A stretch of DNA of 64,000 bases from Alkalilimnicola ehrlichii (GTDB taxonomy: Bacteria > Pseudomonadota > Gammaproteobacteria > Nitrococcales > AK92): positions 1 through 64,000 of the forward strand of contig NZ_NFZV01000023.1 in the NCBI RefSeq assembly GCF_003399765.1, given 5' to 3'. Of this stretch, positions 46,095 to 58,503 are shown in pieces. Every line of letters begins with the position of its first letter. Positions within the stretch are counted from its first letter, which is position 1. The notes under the pieces are model-generated. The model was given only the letters and a program-made list of their open reading frames with translations, did not search any database and had not been told where the DNA came from. The position numbers were made by a program, and so were the translations under genes.

Positions 46095-47956
46095 GGAGGG
46101 TCCTCGTACCCGATCTCGTGCTCGGCAATCGCGGCTATGAATTCGCCGCCGTAAAGCTCAAGCTTGCGCGCACCGACCCCGGAGATACCGCTCATCTCGC
46201 TCAGACTGCGCGGCCGTGCCTCCACCATCGCCATTAAGGTGGTGTCGTGGAAAATCACATAGGGCGGCACCCCCTGCTCTTCGGCGATGCGCCTACGGCA
46301 GCTGCGCAAGGCCTCCCAGAGGCGCTCGCTGTCGGGGTCGTCGAAATGTCCGGCCTGGCGTCGAGACAGCCGGGTTTTCGCTCTTGTCCGCTCCGGGTCC
46401 TTCCGCAACTCAAGGCTCTCTTCGTTGCGCAAAATCGGGCGGCACGCTTCGGTGAGGCGCAAACTCCCGTACCCCCGACATCGACCGTTAACAAACCGCG
46501 GGCCACCAACTGCCGGAACACCGAGCGCCATTGATTGCCATCGAGTTCTTTACCGATGCCGAAGACGCTCAGCCGGTTATGCCCGGCCGCCACCACTTTT
46601 CCGTTATCCTTGCCCCGCAAGACATCGATAAGGTGATTCGCACCGTAAACCTGCCCGGTGCGATAAACGCAGGACATCGCTTTCCGGGCGGCTTCGGTTC
46701 CGTCCCACGTCGGCACCGGTTCCAGGCAGGTATCGCAATTGCCGCACGGCTCGGGCAAGGTCTCGCCGAAATAGCGTAATAAGGCCTGCCGGCGGCAAGT
46801 CGTCAGCTCGCAGAAGCCGAGCATCGACTCCAGCTTGTGCCGCTCAACCCGTTTATGTGCCTCTGCCGCTTCGGAACTTTCCAACATCTGGCGCAGCGTT
46901 ATGACATCCTGCAACCCGTACGCCAGCCAGGCGTGCCGGCAAACCGTCGCGCCCGGCACGGCCCGTTTCCTGATAATAGGCCTCCAGGCTCTTCGGCAAA
47001 TCCAGGTGAGCGACAAAACGTACGTTCGGCTTATCGATTCCCATGCCGAAGGCAATCGTCGCCACCATGATGATCCCTTCTTCGCGAATGAAGCGGTCTT
47101 GATGGTGCTCGCGGAGGCGGGCGGGCAAGCCTGCATGATAAGGCAAGGCATCCCAGCCCTTTTCTTGCAGCCACTCGGCGGTGGCCTCGACTTTCTTGCG
47201 CGACAAGCAATAAACGATACCGGCATCGCCTTTATGTTCGGTCTCGATAAACCGCAACAACTGTTCGCGCGGATTGCGCTTCTGAGTGATGCTATAGCGG
47301 ATGTTGGGCCGGTCGAAACCGCCGATAAAACGACGAGCCTCGCTCAAGCCCAAGCGTTGCACGATCTCTTCCCGCGTCCGGTCGTCGGCGGTGGCCGTTA
47401 AGGCTACCCTCGGTACGTTCGGATAACGCTCGTGCAGCATCGACAACTGCAAATACTCGGGCCGAAAATCATGCCCCCATTGGGAGACGCAGTGCGCTTC
47501 GTCGATCGCGAACAAACCAAGCGGTGCACGCTCTAAAAGCTGTTGCACACGCGGATTGGCCAGCCGCTCCGGCGCCAGGTAGAGCAAATCCAGCTCGCCA
47601 CGCAACAGCAGCCTTTCGATCTCGCGCCCTTCGTCCAGCGTCTGCGTCGAGTTGAGATACGCTGCTCTGACACCGGATTGCTGCAAGGCGTAGACTTGAT
47701 CTTGCATTAAGGCGATCAACGGCGAGATTACGATACCCACGCCGTCGCGAATCAAGGCAGGGATCTGATAGCACAAGGACTTGCCGCCGCCGGTCGGCAT
47801 CAGCACCAAACCGTCGCCGCCTTCGCCGACATGCTGAATAACGGCCGCTTGCTGACCGCGAAAGTCCTCATAGCCGAAGACATCGCGCAGCACCGCGCGA
47901 GCGCGGTTTAACACGCTGGTGTCGGCTTGAGTGTTAGGCGCAACAAGAGAACTCAC
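46091..47956 (-). CDS. recQ: ATP-dependent DNA helicase RecQ, two frameshifts
   Basis: A 3'-5' DNA helicase for replication-fork repair and recombination, about 621 residues when repaired. The helicase core has [26 protein letters not shown] and the [10 protein letters not shown] block. The RQC zinc site is C..CGNCDTC, then the winged helix, and the HRDC domain is at the end. Two indels break the frame: near 46933-46941 (one extra or two missing bases) and one missing C in a run at 46472-46476, where DVGG would be followed by YGSLRLTE. All domains are present, so the gene was probably intact. Confidence 0.9.
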
Positions 47957-48203
47957 GACAAACGGCTACACAACGGCTTGTGGGAAATCGCCCGAGATGA
48001 TACAGGCTATAAGACGACGAACAACAATAATACTAACGAAACCGTGACTCAAGGCAATACGACGCCCGTTGGGAACCGATCGATGTTAGTGTTCCATTTT
48101 ATAAGTTCGTTGCATTTATGAATTCCGGCCGCCTTGGACGACGTTGTGCGGCCTGGCCATAGAATGCAACGAGCTTATGCAATAGACCCCTAGGAAGCAT
48201 ATT
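47957..48203. other. Intergenic region with long hairpin
   Basis: The gap holds the upstream region of recQ and of the next gene. The main item is a hairpin, described separately, at 48101-48178. No other feature was seen. Confidence 0.35.
48101..48178. repeat. Long inverted repeat (78 bases)
   Basis: ataagttcgttgcatttatg (48101-48120) and catagaatgcaacgagcttat (48158-48178) are nearly perfect inverse copies (one mismatch and one extra base), and inner ggccgc/gcggcc extends the stem. The loop is about 15 bases. No T-run follows. It could be a small non-autonomous inverted-repeat element, an operator or a structured RNA. Confidence 0.55.
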
Positions 48204-48860
48204 GTGAGCACACTGACGATAGCGGCATTGAGCGTAGCGTTATTAGGTATGCTGTTCAGCCTAGTCGCCTATTTCCGGCTAAAACGGCGACGTTTTCTAG
48301 CCGCGGGCGGCAACGGCATAACCGCTTGTTGTTTACTATCGCTAGCGGGGCTTGGCTTCGCCGTCGGCCTGAACCTGCATACATACCAGCGCCTGACGCA
48401 CGAGCAACCCGTGGCGACGCTCGAATTTCGCGAGCTCGCCCCTCGCCAGTACCTGGCTCGCCTTAGTCTACCGGAATCCGATGAAGTACTGCTGTTCGAG
48501 ATCTACGGCGATGAGTGGCAACTCGATGCCCGCATCTTGAAATGGCAGGGCATCGCCACCGTGCTTGGCTTCGACACGCAGTATCGTCTGGAACGGATCG
48601 CGGGCCGATATCAGGACGTGGAGGGCGAACGTAGCCAGCCGCGCTCGGTCTACGCGCTCAGCGACGATGCCGGTGTCGATCTATGGCGCCTCGCGCGGGA
48701 CAACCAGCGCTGGTTACCGTGGGTCGATGCCTATTACGGCAGTGCTGCCTATTTGCCGATGCGCGAGGGTGCGCAGTATCAGATCGCCGTTACCCAATCG
48801 GGCCTGGTTGCCCGCCCCGTAAATCAGTCGGCGAGAGACGCTGTCGGCGGATGGCGTTAA
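48204..48860 (+). CDS. Inner-membrane protein of unknown function
   Basis: A 218-residue protein with two N-terminal hydrophobic segments (residues 3-22 and 38-60, the second containing Cys pairs) and a soluble C-terminal domain of about 150 residues (FREL...YLARLSLPESDEVLLFEIYGDEWQLDARILKWQG). The starting codon is GTG. The soluble domain has a beta-rich look, ending in a basic tail. I recognise no named family, although similar proteins have been labelled as uncharacterised membrane or multidrug-transport-like. Just after it, the tamB gene converges. Confidence 0.7.
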   Translation: MSTLTIAALSVALLGMLFSLVAYFRLKRRRFLAAGGNGITACCLLSLAGLGFAVGLNLHTYQRLTHEQPVATLEFRELAPRQYLARLSLPESDEVLLFEIYGDEWQLDARILKWQGIATVLGFDTQYRLERIAGRYQDVEGERSQPRSVYALSDDAGVDLWRLARDNQRWLPWVDAYYGSAAYLPMREGAQYQIAVTQSGLVARPVNQSARDAVGGWR

Positions 48861-48898
48861 TACGCCGCAGCAGCGGCAAATCGAAAGATGCTCGGCCG

Positions 48899-51800
48899 TT
48901 AGAACTCGCGGGTAAAGAATAGATCCAGCGCGTTTTCCACGCCTCGTAAGGCCTCCACATAAACCCGAGGGCTTAGATGATAACGAATCGTTAGCTGCTG
49001 CACTGGCTCGAAGACGCCTACGCCGTACCGAAGAAACAGGTTTGGCGCCAAATAACCGCTCACCAGGAACTGCGCTTCGTCGCCTTCGCCCTCAACGTCC
49101 AGGGCTAAGTCCTCGACACCGAGTTGTTCCGCCACGCCCCCAGCCAGCTCCTGCCCGCCCAAGGCACCAAGCGCCAAGGCCGCCTGCGTCAACGCCGCAC
49201 CGCCGCCGGGCCCGGCCTCGGCCAATGGGCGCCCGCGAATGATATACGAGAGGATATCCTCTTGCGGCATGGCCGGCTCGGAAAACAGCTCGGCACGCGG
49301 GTCCTCCGGCTGGCCGGCCACGCGAATACCGGCCGTGACCGTCTCCACTACCCGCACAGCTTCGATACTCAGCTCAGGCTCGGTCACCGGGCCTGCGAAA
49401 ATCAGTCGCCCCTCGCGAATGGTCAAACGTTGCCCGTAGGCCTCGTAACGACCGTCCTCAACGCGAATCTCGCCAAAGCCTTCCGGTACGCCGTCGGCTT
49501 CCTGCCGTAAGCGCAAAGAGCCGGCCAGACGACCGCGGACGCCAAACCCACTGAGCTGGACATTGCGCCCTAACACGACTTGGATATCGGCAGTGATCCG
49601 CCACGGGGAGTCCACCTCGTCAGTATCCGGCTCATCGTCCTCCGGGCGGCGGACAATCACTACATCGCGCGACACAGGCACCGCTTGCGAAGGCAAATCC
49701 TGCAGCGTCACATTCCCGCGCGGCACGTTCACCCGGCCAGTAACGCGAACCGCACGGGGACGTATGGCCACCGCAAGATCCGGCGACACTTCAAGGCTTG
49801 CTATAGGTTGATAAACGGCCTCTAGGCGCTCGCCCTGCAGCTCCACGTTCACACGCCAATCCGCCAGATCGGCCCAATCGGCATTGCCGCTTAAACGGCC
49901 TTCGCCGCGGCCGCTGCGGAACTGCCCTTCCAGCTCCGCGCGCGTACCATCGATTTGCGCGGCAACGGCAATACCATCCAGTTGCATAGGTAGCTCCGGC
50001 GCTGCCACTGCGCCGTCTTGCAGACGGATCTCGCCGGTAAATCTGGGCTCGTCGAGCGTTCCGCCTAGGCGGCCGTTCGCGTCGATCACACCTTCCAACC
50101 GCTGAATATCCGGTAACAGAGGCCGTACAATAGCAACCTGCAAACCATCCAGCGAGACATCGCCCCCCAGCCGATAGCGCTCCCCATCGGGCTCGGCGCG
50201 CAATGCAACTTCGGCACGGCCTAACGCATCCGACTCCAGGTTCAAGCGAGAAACCAAACCCTCGGCATCGAGGCGGGCCTGCACGCCAAACGTTTGATAG
50301 CCAAGCTCAAGCGCGGCCTCGCCATCTTGCGAGAGCAACAGCTCGCCGCCTTGGCTATGCGCCTGAAAGAGGACTTCCGGAGCGCTCCCCTCCTCCCAGC
50401 TGCTCGCAAGTCGGCCTCTAACGGGCCGCTCAAATGCACACCGGGGGGCGACCAAAATGCCAGCCACCCTAGCCGATAACCGCGTAACGACACCGACACG
50501 GCGCCGGCATGCGCTGTGAGCGCCGCATCCTCGTCCATGCACAAGCGCCCGTCTCGGTAACCCCAGCAATGTCGTGCTACCGTCAACTCCGAACGCTCGC
50601 CGTCCCATTGGATCGACACGCTCTCTAATAGCTCCCAGGGTTGATTGGGCGGACCGACGGCAGCGGAGCGCAGCTCACCCCGCCAAACCTCGTCTTGCAA
50701 AGCGCCGATAACGGACAGTTCGGTTTCTACCGTTTCCAGCCCGACATAGGCCCGAGCAGCGGCAACGAGTTCGTGTTCGCTCAAATCGCCGGCGAGTTGG
50801 CCGCGCACATATTCGATGACTTGGTCGCCGGCAACGATATCTCGCAACTCCCACTGTAAGCGGCTATGGGCTTCGCCGAGCGCCTCGATCGAGCCCCGTA
50901 TGCGGGCACTCGCCACGCTCAGCTCGTCATTCCACGCGAAATCGTCGGCCCCCACTTCGAAGGCGATACTCGGCGTCTCAAGTGCACCGCTGAGTTGGAA
51001 ACGGCCATGCCCGCCACCACCGAGCTCGGGCATCAGCAACGCCAAATTAGGCAGGTCAAAGCGGCCGTCCAGCTCCCACTCGTCGGTCAAACGGCCCACC
51101 ACTTCGATAAGATTAGCGCCGTTGGCAATACGTAAACGGTTGACCGTCCAATGCTCTTGCTCATCTTTCCCAACGTCGGCCCGCAACGCGAAGGGATAAC
51201 CGCGCAACATCCCGCCGACCCCCTCGGTTGCCACCTGTAGCCGCCATCCCGCCTCGCTCACTGCACCGACACTGGCCAGCCGTCCGCTAATCTGGCCGGG
51301 AAAATCTTCCCAGAACTCGCCGGGATTTAGCTCATCGGCCGCGAGGTGAACATCCCACGCGAAAGCATCCGCCCAATCAAGGCGCCCGCTGGCTACTAAC
51401 GCGCCGTCCAGCGTCAGTAGTTGTAACCGCTCGAGCAAGAGCCCTTCGGCATTGCCCTGAGCGAGCAGCGACACCTCCGCGGCTGGAAATTGAGCACCGT
51501 CCAAAGCGGTGTTAAGGTCGAGTCGGTAATGATCGAGGCTGCCGGCGACCTGTAAGCTACCGCGATCGGCCTGCACGAGATCGCGATCGTCAAGCGGCCA
51601 GCCGAGACTTTCCCACAGCAACTCGACCTCGAACGGTAGAGTCGGCTGCAAGGGTTGCAGACGTCCGGCGAGCCGCGCATCGACCGCCCCGCTCAACTCC
51701 CCTTCCAAGGCAAGATTCGGAATCGATTCCCGTAGCCGCAGTGCAAGCCGCGCCGGGCCGGCCTCCAACAGATCCGGTACTTCCAGGTCAAGGTTTAGAT

Positions 51801-52623
51801 CGATGCGGTAATCGCCGCTAAGCTGCACGTCGCCGAAAGCACGCGCACGCCCCAGCTCATGCTCAATCCGGAATTGATCCAGCGCTAGCCGACCGTCGTC
51901 GAGGCTTCCCGCCACGGCAAGCCAGCGCAGATCCCATTGCTCGCCGCCGCGCAATAAGCGTCCGCCATAGAGGCTGAACTCTTGGACTTCAATCGTTAGC
52001 GGCAAGCGCACTTCGGGCAGTTCGAGCGGGCCCGCGGCTTCTAATGCGGCCGTTTCCGTTGTCGCCTCGGCGACGGCCGGCTCGGGTAACGCCACGTTTA
52101 AGCCGGCCAAGTGCGCATGGGTTAGCCGCAAATGATCGCGTACGAGGCTTCCGCCCAGCTTGGCCTCAGCAAGGTGCACCTCAACGTCGTCAACGCGCAC
52201 GCGCAATTCGGTAATCACCGCTTCATGCAGCAAGATCGCCACCGGCAACCCGAACTCTCCAGGCTCTGGCGCGTCTCGCTCGGTGTCTTCAGCGCTCGTG
52301 GCAATGTCGATTTCCGCCTTCTGAACGCGCACGGCATTAAGGCACACTCGGCGCTGGATGAGGCAAGACGCATTCCATAAAACCTGCGCGCTCGGCACAG
52401 CAACCTGAATATCGGCATCGCGCCAACTAAGGTCTCGAACCGTTAACCCCGTCCATAAGGAGCCGTTCTCGACCGTAAGCGCCAGACGCTCTTCGTAATC
52501 GGTGGCTACGCCCGCCAACCATTGCGCCCCGGCGGTGGTAAACACCAGCCAGGCAAGCAGTACCGCCGCACCTGTCAGCAGGCCGCCGAGTACGATGAAC
52601 AGCGTTTGGAGAAACCGCGTCAT
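48899..52623 (-). CDS. tamB: Translocation and assembly module protein TamB, frameshifted
   Basis: A large envelope protein, about 1241 residues when repaired, spanning from the inner membrane (N-terminal anchor, residues 6-28) to the outer membrane as an AsmA-like beta-groove. It helps outer-membrane protein assembly and lipid transport with TamA. The C-terminal DUF490/TamB domain has PQEDILSYIIRGRPL, and the end LDLFFTREF resembles a barrel-interacting strand. One base is missing near 50390-50412, breaking the frame between LEADLR and ASSWEEGSAPE. Start ATG overlaps the tamA stop (ATGA). Length fits the 1259 of E. coli. Confidence 0.9.
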
Positions 52624-54328
52624 AGCTGCGTCCCCAAGGAGAGGTGCAGCCGCAAGGGTACACGCTCTTCGCGCAGCGCCCAGGCGAAATCCAACCGAAC
52701 GGGGCCGACCGGCGAAACCCAATGAAGACCAAAGCCCGTACCGACTTTGAATTCTTCATCGAAACTCATCATTGCATTACCGCCGTCGGCGAATAATGCA
52801 AAGCGCCAGTTGTCACGAAACTGATAACCATACTCGGCGCTAGCCACCGAAAGATAACGCCCCGGCCCCAGACTTTGATAGGCATAACCGCGCACGCTCT
52901 GATCGCCGCCGGCATAGAAGCGTAAGTACAAAGGCGTTTCGCTAAAGCTTTCCGTTTCCAACGCGCCGAGGTCGCCGCGTAGCAACAACCGGTGGGCATT
53001 ATCATCGCCAAAGCTACGCAGCCATCGCATACTCACCCGCGCCCGCCCGAGCCAGATATCGGAACCTAAGGTCGGGTGGGTCGCTTCAAGACTATAGAGC
53101 TGGCGGTCGCCCCAATACGGATCGACGCCTCCCCGACTACGCGTCCGGCTCCAGCTGGTGCTCGGCAAGAAAAGCTGGGTGGTACCGCGAGTACCGTCTT
53201 GATCGAACCGGTCGCGCTCCCAACGAAAAGCGAAACTACGGCGCCAACCGCTGCCGAGGTACTGCTGACGCTGAACGGCCGCGGTAAAACGCTCGCTATC
53301 CTCGACGTCGAATTCTTCCAAGCGGAAGCCGAACTGGAACTCCAGCGTGTCGTTAATCGGATCCTCCAGCGGAACGATGTAGCGCGTTAGCAAGCTCTGC
53401 CGCACCTCGGCAACTTCCAAGTCCGAACTGAACTTATGCCCATAGCGATTAACCCAGGCACGGTCCCAGATCAATCGCGCTCGGGGGCCGGTATCGGTCG
53501 AAACGCCGACACCGACACTAAGTTGATTGGGGGGCGCTCGCTGAGTTCGACCGAAATAGGAATACGATAGTTCTCCGCAAGCTCCTGTTGCGGCAAAACG
53601 CGCACATCGTCGAAATAACGGCTTTCCGTTAAGTTGCGATTGAATCTTGCAACTAAACTGGCCTCGTACGGCGTCCCTGGCTCGAACGGCACCATCCGCT
53701 CCAGCAAATTGTCGGTAAACGGCGTGTCGTCAAAGAACACTTCCCCTAGGGAATACCGCGGACCACTGTCGTAATGCAGAATAATCGCCGCTTCGTTGTC
53801 GACGCGGTCTACCTCAATCCGTTGTTCCAGGTAACGGCCGTCAAAGTACCCTCGGCGTAGGGCAAGATTGAGAATCGCTCGCTTTGCCCCTTCATACTCG
53901 CCGTGATGCAACCCGCGCCCCTCGCGGATGGCCAAGCGCTGGGGCAATTGCCGAAACGCCTCATCATCGGCGGCATCGCCGGTAAAGCGAATATCGATCC
54001 GGGTTACCTGCACCCGAGGCCCTGGATCGATATGCACCCGAATGAGTTCTTCGCCATTCTCGGTATCCCGGCTGACGCGAATCTCGGCGTTATAGTAACC
54101 AAGCGCCTGCACCGCGCGGCGCGCATCCTGCTCCGTCTGCCTCTGAAACACCCGCAAGGCGGCGCCGTTCGCTGTCGGAGGTTGCCGCACATGTGCGCGT
54201 ACGTTGTCCTCCAGCGCGCCCGATACGCCTTCGATCACCAAGCGCACAGCCGCATCCAACGGCTGCGCCAGCAAAGCGAACCCGCTTAGCAAACAAATTT
54301 TAATGACTCGAAACAACGCGGTTCGCAT
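52620..54328 (-). CDS. tamA: Translocation and assembly module protein TamA, frameshifted
   Basis: An Omp85-family outer-membrane protein, about 570 residues when repaired. A signal peptide (residues 5-26) is followed by three POTRA-like domains (for example YYNAEIRVSRDTENGEEL) and a C-terminal barrel with FYAGGDQSVRGYAYQSLGP, the Omp85 loop with the RGY motif. The frame is broken at about 53505-53518 where one base is missing; the rejoined NLVS-GVGVSTDTGPRARLIW is the standard family sequence. ATG 54328 is used; a TTG one codon earlier is also possible. tamB follows with overlap. Confidence 0.9.
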
Positions 54329-54736
54329 CAACAGCTCGCGGATAGCCTTGTCGACAATGAAACACTCCGTATACGCTGCGGTCCAACGTCCGGCTCGATC
54401 GGCGAGTACCAGGGAGTGACGGTTAATAGCAACATCGCATCCATGCCAAGCGATAGCGGGAAAAGCTCTTTATTCTACGCGAGTAAGCATCTTCCCGCAG
54501 GTACTGAGATACATTGAAAGCCGGCTTGGTTCCCGCAACCTACGTTAGGGAGATGCTAAATATTTGCTGACCGGCGGCAGCTTGCCGCTATGCACCTCAA
54601 AACGCGCGATATTTAGCGGTTTGTTAGTCATTCGCCTCTTTGGCCACGTGATAGACCGAGTACAAAAGTCGGTTACACTGCTCGTCACGAGCTGAGCAAG
54701 GGTGCCTTACCACATCGGCCGCTAGGGCACCTATAA
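54329..54736. other. Intergenic region upstream of the GNAT-nitrilase and tamA genes
   Basis: The 408 bases between the tamA start and the leader hairpin of the next gene must contain the two divergent promoters. No coding or RNA feature was found; sequence near 54480-54660 is moderately AT-rich. Confidence 0.3.
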
Positions 54737-54793
54737 GGAAACGCCGATAGCGGCAAAAACAACGCATTGGCGCGTTTTGTTCTCGGCGTTTCC
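54737..54793 (+). promoter_or_regulatory. Leader hairpin before the GNAT-nitrilase gene
   Basis: ggaaacgccga and tcggcgtttcc form a perfect 11-bp stem enclosing a 35-base loop that can form a second stem (aacgc/gcgtt). It ends 31 bases before the start codon. It might act as a 5' regulatory or stability element; there is no T-run. Confidence 0.4.
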
Positions 54794-54824
54794 CCCAGTT
54801 AAACCGACTTTGAGCGCATTAAGC

Positions 54825-56399
54825 ATGATCGACGACGATACCACTACCGTAGACAGCACCGATCTTGAAGAGCACCACTTGAAGTTACGGAACGCGAAAC
54901 TGTCTGACTATCCCGATATCAGACGCATCATGAACGCCGTCTATGCCAACATGGGCGGCGCTTGGTCGCGCGAACAATTCAAGGCTCAGATCAACCGCTT
55001 CCCGGAAGGCCAGATTTGTATTGAGGACAACGGTCGCGTCGTCGCCGCCGCTATTACGCTGATCGTCGATTACAATCGCTTCGGTGATCAGCATACCTAT
55101 GAGCGCATCACCGGCGACGGTTACCTAACCACCCACGACCCCAATGGCGACGTCCTCTACGGCGTCGATGTCTTCGTCGACCCGGAATACCGCCACATGC
55201 GGCTTGGGCGTCGTCTCTACGACGCTCGTAAGGAACTGTGCCGCCGCCTGAACCTACGCGCCATCGTGGCCGGCGGGCGGATACCCGGCTACCGTAACCA
55301 CGCCGAAAAGATGACACCCGAGGACTATATCGAGCTGGTGCGTCGTAGTGAGATTTACGACCCGATTTTGAGCTTTCAACTCTCGAATGACTTCCATGTC
55401 CGGCGAATTATCCGCAACTACATTCCGGACGACGAGGCCTCGCAGGGCTTCGCGACGCTGGTTCAATGGAACAACATCTTCTACGAGCAAAAGCAACCGC
55501 TGATCGGCGGTCGTAAAGCGGTGGTACGGCTGGGCACGGTGCAATGGCAAATGCGCCGGATCGCCTCTTTCGAAGAGCTGATGCAACAAGTCGAGTTCTT
55601 CGTCGACGCGCTGGCCGGCTACAAAGCCGACTTCGCGCTGTTTCCCGAGTTTTTCAGCGCACCGCTACTCTCGCGCTTTAATCAGGATTATCCCGCCGAA
55701 GCGATTCGCGGCCTGGCGCAGTACACCGAAGAGATCGTGGAGGCGATGTCGCGCCTAGCTGTCAGTTACAACATCAACATCATTGCCGGTAGCATGCCGG
55801 TTTACTTTGAAGACGAACAGCAGCTGTACAACGTTTCCTACTTGTGTCGCCGCGACGGCACCATCGACCACCAGCATAAGCTGCATATCACGCCCGACGA
55901 GCGCGCCTATTGGGGCGTACGCGGCGGCAACTCGCTGAAGGTGTTCGATACCGATATCGGCAAGATCGGCGTACTGATCTGTTACGACGTGGAGTTTCCG
56001 GAATTGCCGCGGATTCTCGCCGAGCAAGGCATGCAGATACTGTTCGTGCCGTACTGGGTCGACACCAAGACGGGTTATCTGCGGGTACGACGCTGTGCGC
56101 AGGCGCGCGCGATCGAGAACGAGTGCTACGTCGCCATTACCGGTAGCGTCGGCAACTTACCCAATGTCGAGAACATCGACATCCAGTACTCGCAATCGGC
56201 CGTGTTCTCGCCATCCGATTTTGCCTTCCCGCACGATGCGATCATGGCCGAGAGTACGCCGAACACGGAGATGACGCTGATCGTCGACGTCGACCTCGAC
56301 AAGCTCACCGAGATTCGCAACGAAGGCTCGGTGCGCAACTTCCAGGACCGCCGCCTCGACCTCTATAGGGTGCAGTGGTTGTCAGACAGCGAGGACTAA
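54825..56399 (+). CDS. GNAT acetyltransferase / carbon-nitrogen hydrolase fusion
   Basis: A 524-residue fusion. Residues about 20-190 form a GNAT acyltransferase (AAAITLIVDYNRF, VDVFVDPEYRHMRLGRRLYDARKEL as acetyl-CoA loop), and residues 230-510 a nitrilase-superfamily amidase with the Glu-Lys-Cys triad: FPEFFSAPL, HKLHITPDE and GVLICYDVEFPEL. The fusion is known as a bifunctional family in proteobacteria, whose substrate is undetermined. Start ATG 54825 was chosen because MIDDDTTTV fits the family; a TTG lies 48 bases upstream inside the structured leader. Confidence 0.92.
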   Translation: MIDDDTTTVDSTDLEEHHLKLRNAKLSDYPDIRRIMNAVYANMGGAWSREQFKAQINRFPEGQICIEDNGRVVAAAITLIVDYNRFGDQHTYERITGDGYLTTHDPNGDVLYGVDVFVDPEYRHMRLGRRLYDARKELCRRLNLRAIVAGGRIPGYRNHAEKMTPEDYIELVRRSEIYDPILSFQLSNDFHVRRIIRNYIPDDEASQGFATLVQWNNIFYEQKQPLIGGRKAVVRLGTVQWQMRRIASFEELMQQVEFFVDALAGYKADFALFPEFFSAPLLSRFNQDYPAEAIRGLAQYTEEIVEAMSRLAVSYNINIIAGSMPVYFEDEQQLYNVSYLCRRDGTIDHQHKLHITPDERAYWGVRGGNSLKVFDTDIGKIGVLICYDVEFPELPRILAEQGMQILFVPYWVDTKTGYLRVRRCAQARAIENECYVAITGSVGNLPNVENIDIQYSQSAVFSPSDFAFPHDAIMAESTPNTEMTLIVDVDLDKLTEIRNEGSVRNFQDRRLDLYRVQWLSDSED

Positions 56400-56458
56400 G
56401 CAGCACCTTTTCTTCCTAACACGCGGCTGGAGCGGCCTTCCCGCTCCAGCCCATCCGT

Positions 56459-57786
<1,328 letters not shown>

Positions 57787-58257
57787 CTAGTAAGGCAAGG
57801 TACGGGGGCGCTTGGAAGAAATAACTTTCGTGTTAACGCCGATGAAATTCAGCCCCCCGAACAAACGGGCGTACTCGATCTTCATACAACGATCCATGAC
57901 CACCTCCAGCCCGGCATCCCGAGCACGCGACGCCGCCGCCTCATGGACGACGCCGAGCTGCATCCAGATCACTTTGGCACCGATCGCAATTGCTTGCTCG
58001 ACCAAGGGCGGCACATCAGCCGGTTTGCGAAAGATATCGACGACGTCGATCTCCCCCGGCACCGCCTCCAGACTCGGATAGCACCGCTGGCCGAGCACTT
58101 CTTCATAGGCCGGGTTAACCGGAACCACTTCGTAGCCGTGGTCCAGCAAATACTTCGCCGCAAAATAACTGGGCCGATACCAGTTGGCGGACAAACCAAC
58201 CACCGCAATTCTCCGGTGCTGGCTTAAGATACGCCGCAGCGTTTCTATGTCTTCCAC
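57787..58257 (-). CDS. CoA-binding domain protein (YccU-like)
   Basis: A 156-residue Rossmann-fold CoA-binding protein, similar to YccU and the N-terminal part of succinyl-CoA synthetase alpha. It has VVGLSANWYRPSYFAAKYL near residue 18-36 and IWMQLGVVHEAAA later. It may act in acyl-CoA or sulfur-related metabolism; the family's function is unclear. GTG 58257 is taken as the start because AGGAGAG lies upstream; an upstream in-frame ATG would add a non-family extension. The MetY gene lies 42 bases downstream and may share a transcript. Confidence 0.8.
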   Translation of the reverse strand: MEDIETLRRILSQHRRIAVVGLSANWYRPSYFAAKYLLDHGYEVVPVNPAYEEVLGQRCYPSLEAVPGEIDVVDIFRKPADVPPLVEQAIAIGAKVIWMQLGVVHEAAASRARDAGLEVVMDRCMKIEYARLFGGLNFIGVNTKVISSKRPRTLPY

Positions 58258-58503
58258 AGAAGCTCTCCTAATCCAGGAAACACGCCCTCTTGCGCCGGCA
58301 TTCTCCCACAACTCAGCGCGAAACACTCGGCTGAGGAAACGCAAAATGCCCCTTGCCCCTGCTGGCAAAACAAGTCATCCGGCATGGTACAGCTACCACT
58401 TCAACTTGACCGGCAAACGGCTACCCCCATGTATCAGAAGTACCGCCACCGCGTTTCCTTAACGCTATCCACGTATTGTTGTCCCAAGCGAAGGGAGTAG
58501 ACC

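Noticed and set aside
46853..47956. Treating the N-terminal recQ part as a complete short helicase
   Set aside because: The sequence stops in the middle of the conserved core and the missing RQC/HRDC parts lie immediately downstream in other frames.
47927..48121. A small plus-strand reading frame with an Asn/Thr-rich protein
   Set aside because: Composition is not gene-like, no ribosome site, and it overlaps the recQ start and the hairpin.
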